A DNA stretch of 64,000 bases from Pelagibacteraceae bacterium AG-349-L17 (GTDB lineage Bacteria; Pseudomonadota; Alphaproteobacteria; Pelagibacterales; Pelagibacteraceae): the NCBI GenBank assembly GCA_003278805.1, contig QCDC01000002.1, positions 54,771 through 118,770 on the forward strand. The letters are read 5' to 3'. Below the pieces are notes generated by a model. That model did no database searches. It worked only from the letters and a program-made list of their open reading frames with translations, and was not told the DNA's origin. Shown here in pieces: positions 24,575 to 32,814 of the stretch. Within the stretch, counting starts at the first letter, position 1, and each line of letters starts with the position of its first letter. The position numbers were made by a program, and so were the translations under genes.

Positions 24575-25866
24575 TAACCAAGCAATCTAATTAATTTTGG
24601 TGTTTTTAAAATATTTTTATTTTTTTTGAAAATAGACAAGCAATTATGAATATTAGTTTCAGTTGTTTTATGAGTTATAATAACTATTGTTGCCTTATTG
24701 TTTTTCTTATCAGGGGTCTGGATTAACCTTTTAACTGAAATTTTGTATTTAGCTAAACGATTAGTTATTTCGGATAACACACCAGGCTTATCTTTTACTT
24801 CAAATCTTAAATATAATGAATTTACATAATTATTTACATTATATGGCTTTAAAGATTTAAGCTTAGAAACACTAACACCGAAAGGTTTTTTTATATTCCC
24901 ACGCAAAATTGATAATAAATCAGAAAGTAATGATGAAGAAGTAGGACCTGGACCAGCTCCCTCCCCTTGCAATACACTTTCGCCAACAGGTTTACCTTGC
25001 AGAATAACTGCATTCATTACACCGTTAACATTACCAATATAAGATTTTTTACTAACTAAACATGGATGAACGGTTTCAAAAAGATGATTATTCTTTAATT
25101 CAGAAATTCCCAACAGCTTTATTCTTAAATCTAATTGATTTGCAATTTTAATATCTTTTAATTCAATTTTTTCTATTCCTTCCATTAAACATTTATGTTT
25201 TGAAATTTTACTGTTAAAGGCTAAAGCAGACAAAATTCTGACTTTTGCAAATGCGTCAAAACCATTTAAGTCTAATTTAGGGTTACCAGGTTCGGCATAA
25301 CCAAGTATCTGTGCTTTTTTTAAAACATCTACAAAATTTTCATTTGAATTTTCCATTTCAGATAAAATATAATTTGAAGTACCGTTAAGAATTCCATAAA
25401 CTTTTGATATTTTGTTTGTTGCTAATCCTTCTTTAATTGATCTTAATATTGGAATACCTCCAGCAACTGATGCTTCAAATTCTAAATTAACTTTATTTTT
25501 TTCTGCTAGTTTTGCTAATTCATTACCATGTTTTGAAATTAAGGCTTTATTAGGTGTAATAACATGGATTTTATTTTTCAAAGCAGTTTCTACAACTTTT
25601 TTTGAAATTCCATCTGATAAACCTATGGCTTCAAATAGTATATCAATTTTATTTTTCTTAAAAATTTCTAAAGGATTTTTATAAAATATTTTTTTATCAA
25701 CTTTAAATTTTCTTTTTTTATTAATATTTCTAGCAGAAACAGCGATTACTTTAATTCTCTTGGACGTTTTAAACTCTATATCTTTTTTTTTAGTATTTAA
25801 CTCATTTAATAAATAATTACCTACTTGGCCGAGTCCAACAACTGCTATATTAATTAAATTGTTCAT
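24574..25866 (-). CDS. hom: homoserine dehydrogenase
   Basis: Hom reduces aspartate semialdehyde to homoserine, the branch point for threonine and methionine. Of 430 residues, the N-terminus has the Rossmann motif VAVVGLGQVGNYLL, the middle has FEASVAGGIPILRSIKEGLATNKISKVYGILNGTSNYILSEM, the classical homoserine dehydrogenase signature, and the C-terminal ~80 residues form an ACT domain (LYLRFEVKDKPGVLSEITNRLAKYKISVKRLIQ) for feedback control. It lacks a fused aspartokinase. Homoserine from this step could feed the metY pathway encoded 2 kb away. Confidence 0.96.
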   Translation of the reverse strand: MNNLINIAVVGLGQVGNYLLNELNTKKKDIEFKTSKRIKVIAVSARNINKKRKFKVDKKIFYKNPLEIFKKNKIDILFEAIGLSDGISKKVVETALKNKIHVITPNKALISKHGNELAKLAEKNKVNLEFEASVAGGIPILRSIKEGLATNKISKVYGILNGTSNYILSEMENSNENFVDVLKKAQILGYAEPGNPKLDLNGFDAFAKVRILSALAFNSKISKHKCLMEGIEKIELKDIKIANQLDLRIKLLGISELKNNHLFETVHPCLVSKKSYIGNVNGVMNAVILQGKPVGESVLQGEGAGPGPTSSSLLSDLLSILRGNIKKPFGVSVSKLKSLKPYNVNNYVNSLYLRFEVKDKPGVLSEITNRLAKYKISVKRLIQTPDKKNNKATIVIITHKTTETNIHNCLSIFKKNKNILKTPKLIRLLG

Positions 25867-25881
25867 ATTAAAATATTATCA

Positions 25882-26901
25882 TTATAGCGCAGTTTTTTCT
25901 GGAAAATTGAATTTTATATTTAAATTTTGCACAGCTTGACCCGCGCCTCCTTTTATTAGGTTATCTATTGCAGACAAAATGATTACTTTATTTTTATACT
26001 TTGATTTGCATATTGAGATATAACAATTGTTAGTATTTATCACATTGTTTGTACTTACTAACGAATCTCTTTTTAGTACTTTTACAAATTTTTTATTTTT
26101 ATAAAATTTACTCAATTCTTTATAAATAATATTTGTGGTAATTTTATTTTCTAGATCCAAATAAATAGTACTTAATATACCTCTAAACATTGGAGATAAG
26201 TGGGGAGTAAAACTAAATTGAAATTTTTTCTTAGTAAATTTTCTTAACATTTGATCTATTTCTGAATTGTGACGATGTAAACCAATTCCATATGCACTCA
26301 AAGACTCATATAGATTTTTATCTTTATATTTTTTGTGCACATCTCTACCTGCACCCGAATATCCTGATTTAGAGTCAATTATGATGTTGTTAAATTTAAT
26401 TAAATTTTTCTTAAATAATGGAATAAGTGGCAAAAGAATAGAAGTTGGATAACAACCAGGACATGAAATAATATTATTTTTTGTTATCTCTTTTTTATTT
26501 ATTTCAGGAAGTAAATAAACACTTTTTTTTATTAACTTAGGTGCACGATGTTTTTGTTTGTACCACTTTAAATAATCAGAGGCTTTGTTTAATCTAAAAT
26601 CTGCAGCAAGATCAATTAAAGTATGATTTTTACTCAAATGTTTTGATAAATCTTGAGCTTCACCATTTGGAAGTGCTGTAAAAACAACATGAACATCTTT
26701 CAATAGTTTTTTATTAAATTTAATAATTTTTGGTAATTTATATTTAGATAATGATTTATCATAAAATTTAATGTTTTTACCCACAGAGGAATTTCCACAA
26801 AGGTATTTAATATTGATATATTTGTGTCTAACTAATAATTTAATTAATTGGACACCAATATATCCAGTTGATCCAGCAACTAATGCGTCAAGCTTAGGCA
26901 T
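25882..26901 (-). CDS. argC: N-acetyl-gamma-glutamyl-phosphate reductase
   Basis: ArgC performs the third step of arginine synthesis, reducing N-acetylglutamyl phosphate with NADPH. The 339 residues start LDALVAGSTGYIGVQLIKLL (Rossmann), include VFTALPNGEAQDLSK and the active-site Cys in ISCPGCYPTSILLPLIPLF. SGYSGAGRD and FTPHLSPMFRGILSTIY complete the match to the long (type I) ArgC. It is located 33 bases after rpsI, a common alphaproteobacterial order. Confidence 0.96.
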   Translation of the reverse strand: MPKLDALVAGSTGYIGVQLIKLLVRHKYINIKYLCGNSSVGKNIKFYDKSLSKYKLPKIIKFNKKLLKDVHVVFTALPNGEAQDLSKHLSKNHTLIDLAADFRLNKASDYLKWYKQKHRAPKLIKKSVYLLPEINKKEITKNNIISCPGCYPTSILLPLIPLFKKNLIKFNNIIIDSKSGYSGAGRDVHKKYKDKNLYESLSAYGIGLHRHNSEIDQMLRKFTKKKFQFSFTPHLSPMFRGILSTIYLDLENKITTNIIYKELSKFYKNKKFVKVLKRDSLVSTNNVINTNNCYISICKSKYKNKVIILSAIDNLIKGGAGQAVQNLNIKFNFPEKTAL

Positions 26902-26934
26902 TTTTTATTATAACAGTTATAAATTAAAAAAAAA

Positions 26935-27372
26935 TTATCTTTTAGAGAATTGGAAGCTTCTTCTAGCTTTTTTTCTACCGGGTTTTTTTCTTTCAACTGC
27001 TCTTGAATCTCTGGTAGTAAGTTTCTCTGTTTTTAAGGTGGCTTTTAGATTTTCATCAAATAACACTAAAGCTTTTGAAATACCGTGAACCATAGCCCCT
27101 GCTTGGCCTGTAGGTCCACCTCCTTTTACACTACATCTTACATCGTAATCTGTAGCCTGATTAATAATCTCAAAAGGTCTTGTGATTTGCATTTTATGTG
27201 TTTCATCTGCAAAATATTCATTAAACAATTTACCATTTACAAAAATTTTACCAGAACCTTTTTTTAACCAAACTTTTGCTACTGATGTTTTTCTTCTTCC
27301 AGTAGCATATTTACTATCTTTAAAATCTAATTTTAATTTAGGAGATTTTGATGCTGATTGAGTATTTTCCAT
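26935..27372 (-). CDS. rpsI: 30S ribosomal protein S9
   Basis: The 145 residues include YATGRRKTSVAKVWLKKGSGKIFVNGK and the C-terminal SRAVERKKPGRKKARRSFQFSKR, whose terminal Arg/Lys tail contacts P-site tRNA. A roughly 22-residue N-terminal extension rich in Ser and Lys is typical of alphaproteobacteria. It follows rplM after a single base, the standard rplM-rpsI operon. Confidence 0.98.
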   Translation of the reverse strand: MENTQSASKSPKLKLDFKDSKYATGRRKTSVAKVWLKKGSGKIFVNGKLFNEYFADETHKMQITRPFEIINQATDYDVRCSVKGGGPTGQAGAMVHGISKALVLFDENLKATLKTEKLTTRDSRAVERKKPGRKKARRSFQFSKR

Positions 27373-27373
27373 A

Positions 27374-27832
27374 TTAGTTTCTAGCTATATTTTTACTATT
27401 TAATTTATCTAACTCAATAACTGTAGGATTTTGTGCTGAATGTGGATGGTCATTACCAGCATAAATTTTTAATTTTGTTAATTGTTTTCTACCTAATACA
27501 CCACCTGGTAACATTCTTTTAACTGCCATTTTTAAAGTTTCTCCTGGTTTTTTTTCATGGAGTTTCTCTGGTGTGGTAACTTTAATTCCACCTGGATGAC
27601 CTGTATGTCTATAATATTTTTTATCTTGAAATTTTTTTCCAGTAAATTTTGCTTGTTCAATATTTTTAACAACTACAAAGTCTCCATCATCCATATGAGG
27701 AGTATATGTAGTTTTATTCTTGCCTCTTATGATATTAGAAACAACAGTTGCTAATCTTCCAACAACTGCATTCTTAGCGTCTATTTCATACCAAGATGAT
27801 GTTAATTGGTCTTTTTTAGTGAATTTTGTCAT
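27374..27832 (-). CDS. rplM: 50S ribosomal protein L13
   Basis: The 152-residue protein contains 'WYEIDAKNAVVGRLATVVSNIIRGKNKTTYTPHMDDGDFVVVKN' and 'AVKRMLPGGVLGRKQLTKLKIYAGNDHPHSAQNP', both diagnostic of L13. It is first in the minus-strand run with rpsI and argC. The 212-base gap to metY on the other strand must carry promoters for both directions, and also holds the SAM-sensing leader of metY. Confidence 0.98.
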   Translation of the reverse strand: MTKFTKKDQLTSSWYEIDAKNAVVGRLATVVSNIIRGKNKTTYTPHMDDGDFVVVKNIEQAKFTGKKFQDKKYYRHTGHPGGIKVTTPEKLHEKKPGETLKMAVKRMLPGGVLGRKQLTKLKIYAGNDHPHSAQNPTVIELDKLNSKNIARN

Positions 27833-27910
27833 TGTGCGAGGATTAATACTATTAATAATTACAAAGTCAAATTTATATTTAGCTTGAATTATATAGCTTA
27901 TATGCTAGAA

Positions 27911-27957
27911 ATTATCTGCCGATTTGATCCTATTGCGGGCTTATAACTGCTAAAAAG
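27911..27957 (+). promoter_or_regulatory. SAM-II-like riboswitch aptamer upstream of metY
   Basis: GATTTGATCCTATTGC followed about 13 nt later by CTGCTAAAAAGG matches the conserved core of SAM-II aptamers (GATTTAACCGTATTGC ... GTAGCTAAAAAGG). A 4-bp pseudoknot P2 can form between GCGG (27935-27938) and CTGC (27947-27950), one pair being G-U. P1 is short or imperfect in my hand fold (GCC 27918-27920 with GGC 27938-27940, competing with P2). The placement directly before a SAM-V aptamer agrees with the tandem SAM-II/SAM-V arrangement known for Pelagibacter metY, where the first element is thought to act on transcription. I see no clear terminator here. Confidence 0.7.
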
Positions 27958-27984
27958 GAAATTTCATAAAATTGATATAATCGG

Positions 27985-28041
27985 TAGGCATTTGAACTGT
28001 ATTGTGCGCCTAACATAATGTTGAAGCACTAAAAAAGGAGT
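27985..28041 (+). promoter_or_regulatory. SAM-V riboswitch controlling metY translation
   Basis: P1 is AGGC (27986-27989) with GCCT (28008-28011). The loop carries ATTTGAACTGTATTGTGC, and its GTGC (28004-28007) pairs with GCAC (28026-28029) to form the pseudoknot. The ribosome-binding site AAAAAAGGAG (28031-28040) follows the pseudoknot at once, 4 bases before the metY ATG. This is the SAM-V architecture described in Pelagibacter: SAM binding stabilises the pseudoknot and hides the Shine-Dalgarno. The pairings are read from the sequence. SAM binding is from knowledge of the family. Confidence 0.9.
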
Positions 28042-28044
28042 AAA

Positions 28045-29373
28045 ATGACTAAAAAAAGAAACAACCCTGAAACTATAGCTATACATGGTGGTGACTATAG
28101 AAGTGATCCAGCAACTAATGCTGTAGCTGTTCCAATTTATAGAACAACATCATACCAATTTAACAACACAGAGCACGCTGCTAACCTATTCGCTCTAAAA
28201 GAATTTGGTAATATTTACACACGTATAATGAATCCAACAAATGACGTACTGGAAAAAAGAGTAGCTGCACTTGAAGGAGGTCTTGCGTGTTTAACTGTAT
28301 CCTCAGGACAAACCGCATCAACTTTTGCTATACTTAATGTTGCTCAAGCAGGCGATAATATAGTTAGTTCTACTGATCTTTATGGTGGAACTGTATCTTT
28401 ATTTACACATACACTTAGTAAACTTGGTATAGAAATAAGATATGCAGATCCAAGTAATCCTGAAAATTTTGAGAAGTTAATAGATGACAAAACTCGGGCT
28501 TTTTACGGAGAAACTTTACCAAATCCATATTTAAGAGTGTTTCCAATAAAGGAAGTTTCTGACATTGGAAGAAAATATAATATACCATTAATCATGGACA
28601 ACACTGCATCACCTGTCATTTGTAAACCAATAGAGCATGGTGCTGCTGTAGTAATACATTCACTCACAAAATATATAGGTGGGCATGGAACAGCAGTAGC
28701 AGGAAGTATCGTTGATAGTGGTAACTTTGATTGGACCGCAGATCCCAAAAGACAACCTTTGTTTAATGAACCTGATGCTAGTTATGGTGGTGTAATTTGG
28801 GGTAAAGCTGTTCCAGAATTAACAGGCGCTAATGTACCTTTCGCAGTTAGAGCAAGAGTTTGTTTATTGAGAGACTTAGGATCAGCATTGGCTCCAGATA
28901 ATGCTTTTGCAATAATTCAAGGGCTTGAAACGGTTGCTCTAAGAATGAGACAACATTGTGCTAATGCTGAATATGTAGTTGAATTTCTTAAAAAGCATAA
29001 AGAAGTTACAAAAGTTATTTATTCTACTGAACACGATAAATCAATTGCTGATAGAGCAAAAAAATATCTTAAAGGTGGAAATGGACCAATGATCGGCATC
29101 GAGCTTAAAGGTGGAATTGAGGCTGGCAAAAAATTTATCGAGTCTTTAAAGATGTTTTATCACGTTGCTAATATTGGAGATGCTAGGAGTTTAGCAATTC
29201 ACCCAGCGAGCACAACTCATAGTCAATTAAATGAGAAAGAACTAGCTGCATCAGGTGTTACGCAAAGTTATGTAAGACTTTGTATCGGGATTGAACACAT
29301 TGATGATATTATTGAGGATTTAGATCAAGCATTGAACAAATCTTCTAAAGGCAATTTAAAAGCTGTAAGCTAA
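28045..29373 (+). CDS. metY: O-acetylhomoserine sulfhydrylase / aminocarboxypropyltransferase
   Basis: This 442-residue PLP enzyme of the Cys/Met metabolism family joins O-acetylhomoserine with sulfide or methanethiol to give homocysteine or methionine. Motifs include ETIAIHGG, YTRIMNPTNDVLEKRVAALEGG, 'TVSSGQTAS', the aspartate in IMDNTAS and the PLP lysine in VIHSLTKYIGGHG. The long insertions and the C-terminal 'IHPASTTHSQL' fit the MetY rather than the MetB type. It is controlled by the SAM-responsive leader. SAR11 cells need reduced sulfur, so methanethiol from DMSP or sulfide are plausible co-substrates (inference). Confidence 0.95.
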   Translation: MTKKRNNPETIAIHGGDYRSDPATNAVAVPIYRTTSYQFNNTEHAANLFALKEFGNIYTRIMNPTNDVLEKRVAALEGGLACLTVSSGQTASTFAILNVAQAGDNIVSSTDLYGGTVSLFTHTLSKLGIEIRYADPSNPENFEKLIDDKTRAFYGETLPNPYLRVFPIKEVSDIGRKYNIPLIMDNTASPVICKPIEHGAAVVIHSLTKYIGGHGTAVAGSIVDSGNFDWTADPKRQPLFNEPDASYGGVIWGKAVPELTGANVPFAVRARVCLLRDLGSALAPDNAFAIIQGLETVALRMRQHCANAEYVVEFLKKHKEVTKVIYSTEHDKSIADRAKKYLKGGNGPMIGIELKGGIEAGKKFIESLKMFYHVANIGDARSLAIHPASTTHSQLNEKELAASGVTQSYVRLCIGIEHIDDIIEDLDQALNKSSKGNLKAVS

Positions 29374-29402
29374 TTTGAGGTTTTAATGTCAACAAATAGA
29401 AA

Positions 29403-30428
29403 CTAATAAATAACCTCTTTATATTTTGTAATATAAAGAAAATACAATGTTGAAAGTATTATTAAAATAGAATTTATCTGGTGTAGAGATGCATAAAGCA
29501 TTTTTACTCCAGATAAAATTGTAAGAATTCCCAAAAAAATTTGAGACAATAAAGCAATTCCAATAACAAAAATTGGGGTTATTAAATTTATATTTCCATT
29601 TTTTAAAACTAAGTAAAGTATGTATAAATATATTATAAAAATTAAATACGCTAAATTCCTATGGATAAATTGAACTAGTGATTGATCATCAAATACTGTG
29701 ATATTAAAAAGATCTGCTATTATACTATCATCAGGAAAGAATGAAGAGCCCATTAATGGCCAAGTATTATAAATTTTTCCTGCATCCATGCCGGAAACAA
29801 ATGCTCCAATTATTATCTGTAAAAATAATAATACAAAAAATAATTTAATTGAGTTTAATTGAATTTTAACTTGATTAATTTTTATATTAGTAAGTTTTAA
29901 AAATTTCCAAAAAACTATAGATAAAATTATAAAAGCTGTAACTAAATGCAGTGATAATCTATAGTGACTAACATCAACTCTATCAACCAGTCCACTAGAA
30001 ACCATATACCATCCGATAAATCCTTGAAAACACACTAAGAAAAAAATTATTGAATATTCTTTTAAAATCCAAAAACCATTTTTTATTGTAAAATAGATTA
30101 AAGGTAAAAGGACAGTTAAACCAATTAATCTTCCCAACTGACGATGAGCCCATTCCCACCAAAAAATTACCTTAAATTCATTCAAAGTCATATTAAAATT
30201 TTGCTCTTTATATTCAGGTATTCTTTTATAAAGATCAAAATATTCTATCCATTTATCATTTGTTAAAGGAGGCAATGTACCAACAAAAAGTTCCCAAGTA
30301 GTAATTGATAGTCCAGAGTCAGTTAATCTGGTTAGTCCACCTACTAATATTATAAGCACAATCATTAATAATAAAGTGATCATCCATATTTTTAATTGAG
30401 AATTCAAAGAGTAATTCTGACTGTACAT
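29403..30428 (-). CDS. ctaA: heme A synthase (COX15/CtaA)
   Basis: CtaA oxidises the heme O methyl group to make heme A for aa3-type cytochrome oxidase. This 341-residue protein has eight likely spans. Heme-ligand His blocks are WEWAHRQLGRLIGL, VSHYRLSLHLVTAF, QFIHRNLAYLIF and ASLHQINSILI. The N-terminal GGLTRLTDSGLSITTWE signature marks the alphaproteobacterial/mitochondrial (type 2) group. It is divergent from aroQ. Confidence 0.96.
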   Translation of the reverse strand: MYSQNYSLNSQLKIWMITLLLMIVLIILVGGLTRLTDSGLSITTWELFVGTLPPLTNDKWIEYFDLYKRIPEYKEQNFNMTLNEFKVIFWWEWAHRQLGRLIGLTVLLPLIYFTIKNGFWILKEYSIIFFLVCFQGFIGWYMVSSGLVDRVDVSHYRLSLHLVTAFIILSIVFWKFLKLTNIKINQVKIQLNSIKLFFVLLFLQIIIGAFVSGMDAGKIYNTWPLMGSSFFPDDSIIADLFNITVFDDQSLVQFIHRNLAYLIFIIYLYILYLVLKNGNINLITPIFVIGIALLSQIFLGILTILSGVKMLYASLHQINSILIILSTLYFLYITKYKEVIY

Positions 30429-30471
30429 GATTAGATAAATATAATAATTATTAATTAAACCAATAAATTAA

Positions 30472-30762
30472 ATGTCGCCTAAAAACAAAAAAAAATTAGA
30501 AATAATAAGGTCTAAATTAGATAAATTAGATAATAAGTTATTATCTTTAATTAAATATAGAACAAATCTTGTTAAAGAAGTTTTGAAACTTAAGGAGTTT
30601 AAAAAAGAAATAGTAGATAAAAAACGTATCAATTTTATACTTAAAAAAATACACTCAAAATCTAAAAGACTAAAGATTGATCCTAAAATTACTAATCGTA
30701 TATGGAAAAATATGATTTTATCTTATATCGATTTCGAAAAAAGAAATTTTAAAAAAAAATAA
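30472..30762 (+). CDS. chorismate mutase, AroQ class
   Basis: This 96-residue, wholly helical and very basic protein fits the AroQ fold. LEIIRSKLDKLDNKLLSLIKYRTNLVKEVLKLKEF supplies the conserved Arg in the first helix (R11-like in EcCM), Lys39-type residues and the 'D..R..' (DKKRINFIL) motif. It would convert chorismate to prephenate. It stands alone, not fused to PheA or AroA. It is convergent with rpmG, with the stop codons directly adjacent. Confidence 0.8.
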   Translation: MSPKNKKKLEIIRSKLDKLDNKLLSLIKYRTNLVKEVLKLKEFKKEIVDKKRINFILKKIHSKSKRLKIDPKITNRIWKNMILSYIDFEKRNFKKK

Positions 30763-30954
30763 TTACTTACTATGTGGTGGAAGCTTCTTTTCCACAAACA
30801 TTTCATGTTTTCTTGTATCTGGGTTATATTTTTTTGCGGAAAGTTTTACTTTGGCTTTCTCACCTCCAGCAGGTTTTTTAACGTAATAGAAGTAAGGACT
30901 ATCAGGTTTGGCTTCAGGAACCATTCTTACTTTAACGTGTGTTTTTTTTGCCAT
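30763..30954 (-). CDS. rpmG: 50S ribosomal protein L33
   Basis: The 63-residue protein begins MAKKTHVKVRMVPEA, contains YFYYVKKP and ends with KYNPDTRKHEMFVEKKLP, all L33 hallmarks. It has no zinc-binding Cys pairs, so it is the Cys-less form. It overlaps the 3' end of the merR-like gene by 23 bases and is the last gene of the plsX-ihfA-merR run, probably read from the same transcript. Confidence 0.95.
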   Translation of the reverse strand: MAKKTHVKVRMVPEAKPDSPYFYYVKKPAGGEKAKVKLSAKKYNPDTRKHEMFVEKKLPPHSK

Positions 30955-31315
30955 CTTTTAATTCTTTTAGTTTACTTGAAATTTTTAATAATTTATTTCT
31001 TAAATTTTCAGTTCTTATAGATTTATCTGTAATTTCGTCAAGCTTTAAAGAATCTTCATTATTTAATATTTTTTTTACACCTTTTATCGTCATACCTTGG
31101 TCTTTAAGTAAAAATTTAACTTTTTTAAGAAGATTTATTGTTTTTTCATCATAATACCTTCTATTTGAATTTAATATCTTTGGTTTAATTTGCTTAAATT
31201 GGGTTTCCCAAAATCTAATAACATGTGTCGGCAAAGCTCCATTATTATTAGTTTTAAGATTTAATATTTTAGCTACTTCACCAATAGTTTTGTAGGCACT
31301 ATCTGATTTATTCAT
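30932..31315 (-). CDS. MerR family transcriptional regulator
   Basis: This 127-residue protein carries an N-terminal MerR winged helix-turn-helix (YKTIGEVAKILNL...HVIRFWETQFKQIKPKILNSNRRYYDEKTINLLKKVKFLL). The second half is a short Lys-rich coiled-coil region (about 80-120). No metal-binding Cys is present, so it is not a metal sensor. A MerR gene right after ihfA is conserved in alphaproteobacteria. Its regulon is unknown. It overlaps ihfA by 8 bases and rpmG by 23. Confidence 0.9.
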   Translation of the reverse strand: MNKSDSAYKTIGEVAKILNLKTNNNGALPTHVIRFWETQFKQIKPKILNSNRRYYDEKTINLLKKVKFLLKDQGMTIKGVKKILNNEDSLKLDEITDKSIRTENLRNKLLKISSKLKELKDGKKNTR

Positions 31316-31607
31316 TATCTTTCAAATTAACAAATTCTTTAAATTCCTTTGATGGCTTAAACAATACTACATCTCTGCTTGAAATTACTTTTGTTTCTTT
31401 TGTTTTTGGGTTTCTTCCAATTCTAGTTTTTTTTTGTCTAATAGAAAATGTTCCAAATTTAGATAATTTTAATTTTTTTTCATTTTTAATATTTGATACA
31501 ATAGTTGATAAAAAATCGTCAATCAAATTTTCTGATATTTGTTTTGAAAAACCAAGCTGCATATAAACCAAATTAACTAAGTCTTTTTTAGTTAAATTAA
31601 TTCTCAT
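31308..31607 (-). CDS. ihfA: integration host factor alpha subunit
   Basis: This 99-residue DNA-bending protein of the HU/IHF family has LTKKDLVNLVYMQLGFSKQISENLIDDFL and the beta-arm signature KLKLSKFGTFSIRQKKTRIGRNPKTKE. The location after plsX (normally plsX-fabH-ihfA) and before merR fits IHF-alpha rather than HU. The spacing to plsX is only one base, leaving no room for the expected fabH. Confidence 0.92.
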   Translation of the reverse strand: MRINLTKKDLVNLVYMQLGFSKQISENLIDDFLSTIVSNIKNEKKLKLSKFGTFSIRQKKTRIGRNPKTKETKVISSRDVVLFKPSKEFKEFVNLKDNE

Positions 31608-31608
31608 A

Positions 31609-32610
31609 TTAAATATTTTGCTTAATCTTTTCTATCAAATTACCTTTTACAATTCTATTACAAACATCGAGAGAGTTTGAAAAACCAATATAGTCAGTTC
31701 CACCATGACTTTTAACAACAGGAGAGTCTAAACCAATAAAAATAGCTCCATTGTACAATCTGGGATCCAATCTTTTCTTAAATTTCTTTAAGTTTGATAT
31801 GTTTAATATAGAAGAAATTTTACCCATTAATGTGCTTGTCATAGCGTTTTTTAACTCGCTTGTAATAAAATTTGCAGTACCTTCTGCAGTTTTTAATGCT
31901 ACATTTCCAGTAAAACCGTCTGAAACTATTACATTTACTTTTCCATCCATAAGGTGATTTCCCTCTATATATCCTTCAAAATTAAAATTATCTGATTTTT
32001 TTTCATTTAATAATTGATAGGTTTCTTTGATTGTTTCATTACCTTTTAATTCTTCTGAACCAATGTTTAATAAAGCGACATTAGGTTTATCATTAGGATA
32101 TAGTGAAGTGTACAAAGAAGCTCCCATTATTGAAAAATCTAATAAATTTTTTGAACTACATTCAATATTTGCTCCAAGGTCTAAAACTACACTCATTCCT
32201 TTTTTATTTGGCCATAAAGCAGACAACGCAGGTTTATCGATATTTTCAATCATTTTTAAATTCAATTTTGATACAACTAATAATGCTCCAGTATTGCCGG
32301 CTGATATAACTATATCCGCATTTTTATTTTTGACACTTTGAATTGCAAGCCACATACTAGTATCCTTACCTCTCTTAGCTCCTTCTAAAGGACTATCAGT
32401 GCTTTCGATTTTTTTTTCAGTATGAATTATTTCAAAAAATTGACTTGAGATTTTTCCATTAATTAATGGGTCTATCTTATTTTTATCTCCAAATATTTTA
32501 AAAAAATTATTTTCATGTAGGGAATGGTTTAAAATAATGCCATCAATTATTTTTTTTGGTGATCCATCACCGCCCATTGCATCTACTGCAATTTTTATCA
32601 AATCTGACAT
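31609..32610 (-). CDS. plsX: phosphate acyltransferase PlsX
   Basis: PlsX makes acyl phosphate from acyl-ACP for phospholipid synthesis with PlsY. Of 333 residues, the N-terminal IAVDAMGGDGSPKKIIDG, the 'SAGNTGALL' block and C-terminal 'VNVIVSDGFTGNVALKTAEGTANF' are family hallmarks. It lies between rpmF and ihfA, in one minus-strand run with gaps of only 1-19 bases. Confidence 0.96.
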   Translation of the reverse strand: MSDLIKIAVDAMGGDGSPKKIIDGIILNHSLHENNFFKIFGDKNKIDPLINGKISSQFFEIIHTEKKIESTDSPLEGAKRGKDTSMWLAIQSVKNKNADIVISAGNTGALLVVSKLNLKMIENIDKPALSALWPNKKGMSVVLDLGANIECSSKNLLDFSIMGASLYTSLYPNDKPNVALLNIGSEELKGNETIKETYQLLNEKKSDNFNFEGYIEGNHLMDGKVNVIVSDGFTGNVALKTAEGTANFITSELKNAMTSTLMGKISSILNISNLKKFKKRLDPRLYNGAIFIGLDSPVVKSHGGTDYIGFSNSLDVCNRIVKGNLIEKIKQNI

Positions 32611-32629
32611 CTTAATAGATTATTATATA

Positions 32630-32812
32630 CTATTCTTTTGGGTCTAAAACTTGTCGACCCTTGTACATACCTGTTTTTAAATCAAGATGATGTGAAAGCC
32701 TATATTCACCAGAGTTTTTATCTTCAACTATATTTTTTGTTGAAAACCTCATAGTTTTAGCTCTTCTCATGCCTGTTCTTGAAGGTGTTTGTTTTCTTTT
32801 TGGTACTGCCAT
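32630..32812 (-). CDS. rpmF: 50S ribosomal protein L32
   Basis: The 60-residue protein starts [18 protein letters not shown], the universal L32 opening, followed by [16 protein letters not shown]. It has no zinc Cys pairs. It sits directly upstream of plsX as in most proteobacteria. Confidence 0.97.
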   Translation of the reverse strand: MAVPKRKQTPSRTGMRRAKTMRFSTKNIVEDKNSGEYRLSHHLDLKTGMYKGRQVLDPKE

Positions 32813-32814
32813 AA

